Positions 25,301 to 50,628 of a DNA stretch of 64,000 bases are shown here, piece by piece. The notes below the pieces were generated by a model. It was given only the letters and a program-made list of their open reading frames with translations. It was not told where the DNA came from and ran no database searches. The stretch lies in assembly GCA_916610825.1 (NCBI GenBank), contig OU744446.1, forward strand, positions 5,607,309 to 5,671,308. The letters are read 5' to 3'. Each line of letters starts with the position of its first letter. Position 1 is the stretch's first letter. Source of the DNA: Haliclystus octoradiatus. Its lineage: Eukaryota > Cnidaria > Staurozoa > Stauromedusae > Haliclystidae. The translations under genes and the position numbers were made by a program.

Positions 25301-25919
25301 AAGGGTCATTGTCTTTTTTCTTTCTGGAAGAAATTTCTTACTCCTGCACATCAAGGGCAGGATGGGCAATGGGTAGGGACGTCACCCTCGTCAGTCCTGT
25401 TTCAGTCAGGGTGCTTTTCAACGAGATCTCTGAGGTGGTGAGGCGGAGGTGACAAAATATTCGCCCCTGGGCGCTTCAACGGATTTTTGCCTCCTCCGCG
25501 AAAAAGTTTTTTTTCACTGGCGGCTCTAGATGATCGGAATATTATATTGGAGGATCTAAGCTCCCTCTGCTGTACCTTACTCTCTCTACCCTGCAGACTG
25601 TCCAGTTTGCAGGTAAGGGCACTTTTTATACGAATTCTTGCCTTCTCCGCAGGCAAAAAAACAATATTCTATTCTATTGATAAATAATAGTAATAACGTT
25701 TCTGGGAAAAATTTTAGCAGGCGGCTGGAGATGCTGAACATATTATCTGGGTGGCAGCTCTGCCATACCGGGCATACTCTGCAAACTGGGCCACAGGGAC
25801 TACAATATGGGGATATCAAGCAGGCTTTTCGTATTTGGATAGATAAAACTTGAAATTACCTTGAATGCTGTGGTGGAGCGATTAAAAGCTTTCAGTATAA
25901 TATCAGTCGTCATAGTCAT
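16365..25919 (-). CDS. SMN1: Survival motor neuron protein (SMN), with two Tudor domains
   Basis: Scaffold of the SMN complex, which loads Sm rings onto snRNAs. Ten exons on the minus strand: 25919-25860, 24816-24746, 23950-23878, 23054-22839, 21694-21558, 21298-21228, 20563-20475, 19248-19207, 17725-17606 and 16385-16365. The sum is 900 nt, 299 residues, with every phase compatible. Residues 5-20 ([16 protein letters not shown]) match the Gemin2-binding helix. Tudor 1 (about 71-118) has cage residues F79, Y86, Y104 and Y107, plus N109 and E111 (the equivalent of human E134). Tudor 2 (about 145-193) starts [12 protein letters not shown] and keeps Y162, N183 and E185, but has F180 and lacks the cage Trp and last Tyr. 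A basic linker with LQWN follows, then a short Pro run ([11 protein letters not shown]) and the YG box ([18 protein letters not shown], 275-292). The 14-residue exon 8 is the least certain. A second Tudor is unusual for SMN. Confidence 0.92.
16455..16675. mobile_element. TTCATGAA palindromic MITE (family A), relic in SMN 3' intron
   Basis: Several TTCATGAACTGTTCATG-type blocks on both strands, with degraded ends (GAAAAAAAATTTGTTGAGTT on the left, TTTCAACAGGG on the right). It belongs to the family best seen at 46778-47138. Confidence 0.6.
17783..18400. repeat. 600-bp inverted repeat in SMN intron
   Basis: 17783-17935 (GGTAATACCAAGATATTATA at the outer end) and 18236-18400 are diverged inverted copies. 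Inner segments at about 18038-18070 (GACATCAATAAAATCCTCAA) and 18205-18230 also pair. A family A piece (about 17965-18047) lies inside. Structure suggests a fold-back MITE that contains, or was invaded by, family A sequence. Confidence 0.65.
18640..18810. mobile_element. Family A MITE copy
   Basis: Alternating TTCATGAAC / GTTCATGAA words around a central ACCATTTATCGTTCATG, ending TTTTTTTCGCAGGGA at about 18795-18810. The left end is degraded. It lies in an SMN intron. Confidence 0.6.
19540..19718. mobile_element. Family B MITE, intact ends
   Basis: Begins TACAGTAAACCTGTTATAAC and ends TATACAGGTTTCACTGTA, near-perfect inverted termini. The interior carries CGGCCACCTGTCTATAGTGG and TCTAAAATAGTATCTTCTAT. 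About 180 bp, non-coding. The outer TA at each end is consistent with TA target duplication. Confidence 0.75.
20624..21055. mobile_element. Family A MITE apparently split by a tRNA-like insertion
   Basis: Left part 20624-20662 starts CCCCTGTGAAAACAGTTC. The right part, about 20930-21055, ends TGTTTTCGCAAGGAG before TA. Between them lies a segment with a reversed tRNA B-box-like word GGGAGTCGAACCC (about 20710-20722) and the word GATCTACTTTGAAGTGCTCT. Read on the minus strand this resembles a degenerate tRNA-derived SINE head. The two family A ends are in the expected orientation, so an insertion into a pre-existing copy is inferred. Confidence 0.5.
21852..22047. mobile_element. hAT-like MITE (family E), copy 1
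   Basis: Ends CAGGGTTCGACAAAATGTC (left) and GACTTTGTCGGGCCCTG (right) are inverted repeats starting with the hAT-typical CAG. Flanking octamers CGAGAAAC and GGAGAATC agree at 6 of 8 positions, consistent with an old 8-bp target duplication. The interior has CTTCCGGAA-like words also seen at 190-262, 2067-2240 and 30908-30970, likely decayed relatives. Confidence 0.6.
22078..22635. mobile_element. hAT-like MITE (family E), copy 2
   Basis: Left end CAGGGTCCGATAAAACATTT, right end TCATTTTATCGAACCCTG. An internal second right-end-like word (TTTTATTGAGCCCTG at about 22515-22528) suggests a nested or duplicated end. Same family as 21852-22047, which lies only 30 bp away. Confidence 0.55.
24310..24450. 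mobile_element. Family A MITE relic
   Basis: TTCATTTACAGTTCACGAAAA, CAGTTCATGAACTGCTTCAT and a right end AATTTTTTTCACAGGAG. Diverged family A sequence in an SMN intron. Confidence 0.5.
25260..25800. repeat. GC-rich repeated block in SMN intron 1
   Basis: This block is less AT-rich than its surroundings. Two related units of about 180 bp lie at about 25445-25620 and 25620-25790. Each has TTGCCTYCTCCGC, a short A-rich run, and GGCGGCT followed by a GATG/GATC-AATATTAT word. A further inverted match (GGCAGAGC / GCTCTGCC) links 24885 and 25755. Probably an old transposable element; class not identifiable. Confidence 0.4.
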
Positions 25920-26369
25920 TATTCATTTCATTCTTCAATATCAGTAGGATTGAAATTCACTATAACTGTTGTTGTTATTGACAAACGCATTGTAATATTC
26001 ATCAAGGATTGGTAATAAGAGTATATACTTGTAACATAAATCAATAAAATGACATTTCTATGAATATCTATCAATAATAAAATGGAATACAAGAGACGAA
26101 TATACACAGCAGTGTTGTAACAAAAAATTTCACATGGAATACTGTCCTGATGTAGATGCCTCGCTCATTTTGTTTCGCCTCGCACAGAATATTGAATTTT
26201 GATTTCAGCTCAAAGATTTTCTTATACAATTTTTTTAAAGTTGTCATTGTTTTTATTCAGTTCAGATTTAGCTAGTCTTCTATTAATGTCCTTTATTCAT
26301 AATTGATGCACATCTATATTAGATTCACGACAATGTATGTCTGATAATTCAGCGTAATTAATTACAACG
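25920..26369. promoter_or_regulatory. Bidirectional promoter interval SMN / HDAC3
   Basis: Only 450 bp separate the SMN start codon (minus, 25919-25917) from the HDAC3 start codon (plus, 26370-26372). Both genes must initiate within it unless there are unseen upstream non-coding exons. No clear TATA or CCAAT box stands out. The bidirectional role is inferred from layout. Confidence 0.6.
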
Positions 26370-43313
<16,944 letters not shown>

Positions 43314-43807
43314 AAATGAAAGTAAAAGTTATAAATAAATATTTTAATGGAATATTTTAATCAATATTTTCATCTGTCATAATCGAAATGATTGTGAACT
43401 TTGTTTTGTTGTCATGGAAATGATTAACAGCCTCGCTCGTTGTTTGTATTTTGGATAAAATATGCGAGGCAGTTGTCATGATTTGTACATATAAATAAAA
43501 GTTTTCTGTTTTCTTGGAAACAATTTTTTTAACAGAAACTTCAGGTCATGGTAATATTGACATTATGAGAAGTTTGCGTAGAATTTTGTATAAATAAATT
43601 ATCTTTCGAAGCTTTGTATAAAGAAACTCTATTTACAAATTGTCTCTCTCTTTGTCTCAATGGTTACCAATGGTGGTCTGTTTGCTTCATTTTGGATTTT
43701 GCTAATTTCGATTTTTACAAGAAGTTAAGCAATTTTACACTTTTTAAGAAATTTATGCACGTCGTTTTTAAGGACTGACCTTTACTTATGTTTGTAAGAT
43801 TTGCTCT
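43314..43807. other. HDAC3 3' UTR / ABHD8 promoter interval
   Basis: Only 494 bp between the HDAC3 stop and the ABHD8-like start on the same strand. AATAAA at 43334-43339 and again near 43493 are likely HDAC3 polyadenylation signals. No transposon is seen here. The tight spacing could mean an operon-like arrangement or simply a compact promoter; neither can be decided from sequence. Confidence 0.5.
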
Positions 43808-46800
43808 ATGCCACGTTCAAATGTAATTCATCCATTATTTGCACTTGATAAGAGCGAACATATTTTATTCAGGGTCGAAAAAGATCGCTTGTTGCGAGTT
43901 GTTTTCAGCCCGATAACGATAACAACAGGTGTTCAAGAAGCCGAAAAAGAAGTTGAGACTTCCGAAAATGAAAGAAGAAAAAATACGCTTTTAATTTTCA
44001 TTCATGGAGTTGGTGAATCATTAGACATTTGGCAAAATCAATTAAAAGCATGTCAAAACGAAGGATTTAATATCTTAGCTGTGGATTTACTAGGCCATGG
44101 AGGCAGCTCAAAACCTATTAAAAAGGAACGTTATACTTTTGAAAATTTAGCAAGGGATTTATTAGTTTTATTTGATTCATACAAAATGAAATATAATTAC
44201 TTTATTGGACATTCTTATGGGACATCATTCTGTACATACATAAGTGTTGAACGTGATAGTTTTGTACATGGTTTGGTTTTAATTGCTGGTGGTAGTCCGT
44301 CGCCATTGTTACCAGAGAATTGTAGCATGTTTAATTGTCCTTTATCAATTTTAAAATGTGTACATAAGCCTCTTGTATCACATTATAAAAGGTAACATAC
44401 TGTTTTAATAGAAATTGGATGTTCACTAGTGATAGGCAAACATTTATATTTGGCATTTATTCAAGTTTTTGATATTGGTTTTGCTATTTTTGAGCTCCCA
44501 AGATGAAGAAACAGCAACAATATCTGTTGAAACGCAAACTACTACTGATCTATTATCATTATCCAAAGCACAAGGGAGTCAAAAAGATTCCAGCTGTCTA
44601 AAACCCGTCTGTAGATGACAAAGGCGGTCCATATTGCAATAGCTACATGGATAATTATAATAATGCATAATTTCCATGGAAAGTCCAATAAACAATAAAC
44701 AGATCATAAAAGTGAACCACTTCACATTCATGAGCTGTTAGTTTGATATTCATGAGCTGTTCAAAAAGTATATATAAGTGGAATTATTCCATCGTTTTAT
44801 ATCATGGAATATTTCAGTGATACTTGTTCTGTATTGACTACGCCAAATGAAATATTGTGGTAATTGGGGGCATCAATCAAGAAACATATGTAACATGATT
44901 TGCTGCCAATTTAATTATTTTCTTTTCCAAATTTGGCGTTTTGAAGCTATAAGTGCAGCTGAATCTATTGCAGAATTTTGTTTCAATTATATTATTTATC
45001 TTCGTGGGAAATAAATTCATGAAAATGCTTTCATGAACAGTTCATAAAAAATGTGTCATTTCAACATTAAGGAACTTTTGTCAATTAAGCTCAATTGAAT
45101 TTGAAGACCCCTGCGAAAAACAGTTCAGGAGTTCATCAACAATTCATGGACATTAGATGGCCCCAATTTTCATGAACAGTTCATGAACTCCTGAATTGTG
45201 TTTTGCAAGGGGAGTTATGGATTTGATTTTGATATTATCCTGCTGGAAGCAATGTAGCATTTTTCTAACAGAATGTTGAAATCAGGGACTAGCATAAAGT
45301 TCATTCAACGCAGTCACAAAGTAAATAATTAAATCAGTACTGGTCACGTAAATTGGCCAGAAGCTCGTTAGCCCCTAATAATTAGAATAATACAATGATT
45401 TTAAGTGTTTAATTTCTATACAGGCTGGCCTTTTATGTTAAAACTCCAGGTTCATTGGTATTACAAAATGCTCCATTACAGGTGTCACCACAAGTCTTAC
45501 ATGCCGTAATGCAAGGACAGGTAAGAACTTGTGGTACTATGAATTTCAAAGAAAACCGAGGAATCAATAACTAATCATGAAAAATTAAATGTGGTCAAAT
45601 TGGTCCATGTACAGAGGTGGTTGTTATTTAGAGGGATTCTAGTTTAACTTAACCATAGAGATATAATGAATTCATCAGGTATCGAATATTTACAATTGAC
45701 ATCAAACAATTTCCAGTCAATATTGCATCATCAGTCCCCTCCTCTGCATGACCCCTTCCCCTGGGGAGGATTGGAGCAAACTTTACTCTTATACTAACCC
45801 ACAATGGATTCATGTTTCAGATATGGCCAGATGGTGATGAAGACTATCATTCCAGATTGAGAATACCTGTTTTGATAATAGCTGGCAGACAGGATAATCT
45901 TGTTTCCATCCAAGAAGAAGAATGGATGCATGACGTAATTATAAATATTACTAAAAATGATCACAGGTTCAAGCAGACATTGACTGCGATGGTCGAGTTG
46001 AAGGCTTTTGAGACAACAGTCCAGTGAAGAATAGCTGTCAATTCTTCTACCCAAAAAGTAACCTTTTTTAGATGGTATATAACGGGATTGGAAACAATCT
46101 AGGATCAATCAGTAACTAGCTTAGAGCCAATCACACTTTTCATATTTTATTCTTGGCATTCGCTCTAACCCATGAGAAAAAAACAGTTCATGAACGTTAA
46201 ATGGCCTCAAATTTCCATGAACTGTTCATGAAGTGTTCATGAACTGCCTATGAAGGTTCATGAAATTGGGGCCATTTAACGTTCAAGAACTGTTCATGAA
46301 AATTGGGGCCATTTAACGTTCAAAAACTGTTCATGAACTCCTGAACTGTTTTTCGCAGGGAACATTAGTTACTGATTGATTCTAGATCATTTCCAGTCTC
46401 GTTATAAACCAGTTGAAAAGATCACTTTCTGCTGTCTCGGTAAAAGATTTGATGACTATGCTGTCCAGTGATGGTTTGATGGGGGAATGACTACTTTTTC
46501 TGGGGGAAAAAGTCCCCTTATACTATTTTCAATAAAAATGTGCTTCTGCAATACGAGTAAAGTATTATGATATTTGTAGCCATCCTATAAATAATCTTTG
46601 ATGATTACCATTGAATTTTTGTACTAATTGATGAAAAAGTTTATGAAAACCAACCAGGCCATCTAACATTCATGAGCTGCTTATGAGTTCATGAACATTT
46701 GTAGAGTTTATGATTTTTTTTTGCAAAGATACAAGCTCTGAGTTTTGCTGTTGAATGCTATCTAATCCAAGTGTGTACCCCTGAGAAAAACAGTTCAGGA

Positions 46801-48394
46801 GTTCATGAACAGCTCATAAACCCTCATGAACAGTTCATGAAAATTTGAGGCCATTTAACGTTCATGAACTGTCCATGAACAGTTCATGTAATTTGGGGCC
46901 ATTTAACGTTCATGAACAGTTCATAAAAATTTGGGGCCATTTAACATTTATAAAATGTTTATGTAATTTGGGGCAATTTAACATTCATGAACAATTCATG
47001 AAAATTTGAGGCCATTTAACGTTCATGAACAGTTCATAAAAATTTGGGGCCATTTAAAATTCATAAAATGTTCATGAAAATTGGGGCCATTTAACGTTAA
47101 TGAACTGTTCATGAACTCCTGAACTGTTTTCGCAGGGGCCACTTCTTCTTGCTAGTAAGCTCTATACAATCAAACAGCATTTGTAATGTTTTGATATTTT
47201 TTTAGACTTTACCAAATTCTCAGTTGTGTATCATTGAAGATGCTGGTCACATGGTACTCATTGAACAACCAAATCAGTAAGTTTTTATGCCTTGTAATTA
47301 CATATAGATTTTACATCATCATGAACTGAATTCATAAATCACAATTTTATCTCAGAAATTGTTGAATGTTTTTTATGTGGTTAATAGGGCTTTCCATGTT
47401 AAATTGTGGGAGATCTTGTCAAAACACTCCACCAGGTTCATCAATCTTTTCTTCAAACAATTGGGACTCATTGGTGTGTATTTGTCACCAATAAAAACGC
47501 TCTACAGTCTGACCAATGAATATGTCAGTTTCAATAATAATAATGACAATCTTTACAGTATGTCCTGAAAATTTAGGCGAGGGTTCCACTCAAAGAAAAT
47601 GTGCACAACTTAAACAATTTTATTGAAACATCATGAAATAAGTTTTACAAGTTTACATCCAAAATGTTGCCAAAGGCCCGTGTTCAGGCGTTCGGAACGC
47701 ATTCTAGATCGCTTGGAACAACTCCGTTAGGCTAATGGCTAATGGAGTCATTCCAAACGGTTTAGAAGGGGCATCACGTATGGAATTCCCAGAACAGCGT
47801 CTAAAACCAAATTTTGAAATAACTTTCACAAGTTTACATTCAAAATGTTGCTCAAGGCCTGGTTCATATGCTGTTCTGTACATTGAGAACGCCTTTGTAA
47901 TTGGATCATGTTCATGCGTTTGGAACGCATTCTAGATCGCTTGGAACAACTCCGTTAGGCTAATGGAGTCATTCCAAATGGTTTAGAAGGGGCATCACAT
48001 ATGGAATACCCAGAACGGCGTCTGAAACCAAATTTTCATGTAGTCGATCTGAAGGAATAGGATTGGCACATGTACAGAACGGCTTATGAATCATGCCTAA
48101 TAATTGTAGATGCATACCATTGGGGCATATATTTAACTGCCACAGATATAACCATAAGGACATTCTCTTTCTTTCTTTTATTGCAGAGTTAGCACACATC
48201 TATTGGATTTTATTAAAGAAATTATTAAAAAGGATAAAGATGTCAATTTATTCTCAATATCTGCATCATGTGTAAATTTTAATAATAACTCAAACGACGA
48301 AATGAAATCTCCATCTTTACGTTCATCACTATCGAGAAATCTTTCAATAAACAGTTCAACGAGATCATTACGAAGGGGAAAAATTCAGTATTAG
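43808..48394 (+). CDS. ABHD8: ABHD8-like alpha/beta hydrolase, five exons
   Basis: Serine hydrolase of the alpha/beta fold; the substrate of the ABHD8 group is not established. Exons 43808-44391, 45424-45520, 45821-45934, 47206-47276 and 48187-48394 (stop TAG) join in phase to 357 residues. Oxyanion-loop motif FIHGVGESLDIW is at about 64-75. The nucleophile elbow GHSYG has Ser136. The acid is probably the Asp in GRQDNLVSI, and the catalytic His is in DAGHMV. The lid region LPENCSMFNCPLSILKCVH resembles human ABHD8. The third exon's donor (GAC|GTAATT) was chosen because it keeps phase and gives the exact family spacing to the catalytic His. The last exon adds a Ser/Arg-rich tail of about 45 residues (SLRSSLSRNLSINSSTRSLR) not typical of the hydrolase core. 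Introns hold large family A arrays. Confidence 0.9.
45108..45212. mobile_element. Family A MITE copy
   Basis: CCCCTGCGAAAAACAGTTC at 45108 and TTGTGTTTTGCAAGGGG ending 45212; central GATGGCCCCAATTTTCATGA. About 105 bp, in the first ABHD8 intron. Confidence 0.75.
46169..46360. mobile_element. Family A MITE with internal duplication
   Basis: Starts CCCATGAGAAAAAAACAGTTC, ends CTGTTTTTCGCAGGG. The central unit AATTGGGGCCATTTAACGTTC is duplicated, giving about 192 bp. Confidence 0.75.
46778..47138. mobile_element. Family A MITE, expanded copy (361 bp)
   Basis: Starts CCCCTGAGAAAAACAGTTC after TA and ends GAACTGTTTTCGCAGGGG. The inside holds six or seven tandem units of AAATTTGRGGCCATTTAACG plus TTCATGAACAG, about 47 bp each. 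Tandem growth of the inner unit explains the size range of the family (84-361 bp). It lies in the third ABHD8 intron. Confidence 0.8.
47630..48050 (+). repeat. Tandem duplication in ABHD8 intron 4
   Basis: 47635-47815 and 47815-48045 are direct copies. The words ACAAGTTTACATYCAAAATG, TTCTAGATCGCTTGGAACAA and GGTTTAGAAGGGGCATCAC appear in both. The second copy carries about 47 extra bp near 47868-47915. Origin unknown; open frames through it are not conserved. Confidence 0.75.
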
Positions 48395-48680
48395 TATCCA
48401 TGGAAAATTAAATTATATCAGTAATCCTCTGTTTTAAAAAAAATATTAAATCAGAACAAACTAAGGCAAGTAATGTTAAAAGTAGCATTTTTAACTGCTT
48501 TTAATTTTGAAAGGCAAATTGTCAACTATTGTAAAGATAAAAATATTTATTCAAATTGATAAAATATAAAATATGAAACATAGAAATTTTTAAAAATGTA
48601 AATAATAATTTAGATTGAAGAATGAATCTTGAAAAATTTAGTAAATAATATACAAAACAAAAACCATCCTAGTCATTTAA

Positions 48681-49535
48681 GGGCCATTTACACTGCAGCA
48701 AAATAGGCACGGTACTCGTCAATTAACACATCAAAGGTGTGAAGGTGTCAAGTGTTTTTGAGCACGGGCCAAGCAAAAACACTGTCTAAACGGCTTTTTC
48801 AGACATTGAAAAGCGGCACCGTGCCTACTATTTTGATCGGGCCGAGATCATTTCTCGAGGTAGTCTCGGCCCGCTCAAAAAGTGGGCACCGTGCCGTTTT
48901 GCAGTAATTATGACGTCATCGTAGAAGTTGCGTCTCTTTACAGTGGAATTCTGAGGTTTTCTAATAAAATCAGTAACAGACTAAAGATTACCAAAGCTAG
49001 ATAAGCACATTAAGCATATTTTGTTACGTATTTCTTTTGAAAATTAATGAAGTTTCTGTAGTATAAGGTTTAATTATGCAAATTGTAACTGCGAGTGCGG
49101 AGCGTAAATTTAGATGTGTCTTTTGTCACAGAAATACTGATCTGGCGTGGTAGCATGTTCAGGAGGTGAAAGACTAACCCAAATGTATTTGAATTTTGCT
49201 CAATGGAGATAGGAATGTAACAAAAATTTAAATATTATAATTGATGAAAAACATAGTGATTTTCAGTTCAACGGAATCCTTACAAGTTATTTAACATAAT
49301 TGAATCTCAATTTATCGAATTTCACCTGTAAAACCATTAAATAATGAGAAACCTATAATTCAGTTTGTAAGTTTTCAATCTCGGTCCGCGTAAAAATAGG
49401 CACGGGCGATCTTGAAAACAGTTTTTAATAAGCTGTGAAAACCCTGAAAAAAAACAGCACGGGCCGCATTCTTGTTAACACCTCGGGTGTTAATTGACGA
49501 GTACCGTGCCTTTTTTGCTGCAGTGTAAATGGCCC
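48681..49535. mobile_element. 855-bp TIR element between ABHD8 and laminin
   Basis: GGGCCATTTACACTGCAGCA at 48681 is mirrored at 49535, with about 47 bp of inverted terminal repeat continuing through AGGCACGGTACTCGTCAATT. It is flanked by TTTAA on both sides (48676-48680 and 49536-49540). Subterminal copies of GGCACGGTGCC / GCACGGGCC-type words occur inside. No transposase. A TTAA-family (piggyBac-like) origin is possible but the duplication reads as 5 bp. Confidence 0.75.
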
Positions 49536-49837
49536 TTTAATGGCATAAAATATCATTAGTTATGAAATCATGGAATGTTTTTCTGAGCTATGATTGGCTG
49601 AGAGCTAATTTCGAAAAAAAGCTATATCGATTAGTTTTGGGCTATACAGTTTAATCGCGTTGGCCATACGGTTTAATTTTGGACTACCCTGGCAACGTCA
49701 ATTTGAAAGAATCGAATACTCATGGCAGCGTGACTCGAAAGAATCAAATACTTAACAAAATTTCTCAGGGTTTGTTTTGCAAACATAAACGATTCAATTT
49801 CAAGGGTATTTGCTATTTAAAATTAAAAATTTATCTC

Positions 49838-50031
49838 ATAAATGCGATATGGAACTTAGTAATACATGCTGTTTCGCGTTATATTAACACTCGACGTGGT
49901 GTTAGACATGCAAAAAAGCTAAAAATCACTCGCCTTGTGATTTTGTAACGCTTTTCTTGTGTGTCACTACGCACCGCTTGTGTTAATATAACGCGATACA
50001 GCCCTCTTACCCGTTCCATATCGCATAAATA
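49838..50031. repeat. 190-bp inverted repeat
   Basis: The outer arms ATGCGATATGGAAC and GTTCCATATCGCAT, and the inner arms GCTGTTTCGCGTTATATTAA (49868) and its inverse (to 50002), make a nested palindrome. Non-coding; likely a small MITE. Confidence 0.65.
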
Positions 50032-50454
50032 TACAACAGAATCCATTATTACTTTGAAAATATTTTTTCAGTAGAATCCCCAACTTTAACATTGATTTCA
50101 AAAGTAGAAATACTTTGCACGGTTTACTATGCAATAAAGAAAAATAATGCATTAGACAAACTGTGTAACATTTGATTTATAAAATGTAAAATAACTGTTT
50201 GCTATTTTGATAAGTTTTTGATTTAAACTTTCAATTTTCAATTATTAAACATCGAAAAACCGAGTTCATTATAGGCGTTTGAAATAGCTTTGTATTCAGT
50301 TCAAAAGTAATTGAGAAAATCATTCCATCAAGTAACAAAAACCATGGTCAGGCAATGCAACCAGTAATCCTGTGTTGAAAAATAATGCATCCCCCTCTTC
50401 GATTGAACAATTAGAATAAAGAAACTCTTGTGTGAATTGTTCTTGTTATTTTGC

Positions 50455-50495
50455 AATAAAAGTTATAGCTTTCGTTTTAACTCATAACTTTTATT
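50455..50495. terminator. Palindrome carrying polyadenylation signals on both strands
   Basis: AATAAAAGTTAT (50455-50466) and ATAACTTTTATT (50484-50495) form a 12-bp stem. The minus-strand AATAAA (50495-50490) lies 134 bp past the laminin stop and is its likely poly(A) signal. The plus-strand AATAAA could serve transcription arriving from the ABHD8 side. Confidence 0.45.
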
Positions 50496-50628
50496 AAAAG
50501 GATGTGGTATAAATATAAAACCATACATACTGTTAAAAAAGTATTAACAAAATTGAATGTAATGATGTTTGTAGATATATCTATGACGCTTACTTAATGG
50601 CTACAAGCAGACAAAGACAGCCTCCATT

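Noticed and set aside
45935..46027. Read-through extension of ABHD8 exon 3 to the stop at 46027
   Set aside because: Using the donor at 45935 gives phase-0 joining and the exact family spacing to the catalytic His; the read-through would lose it.
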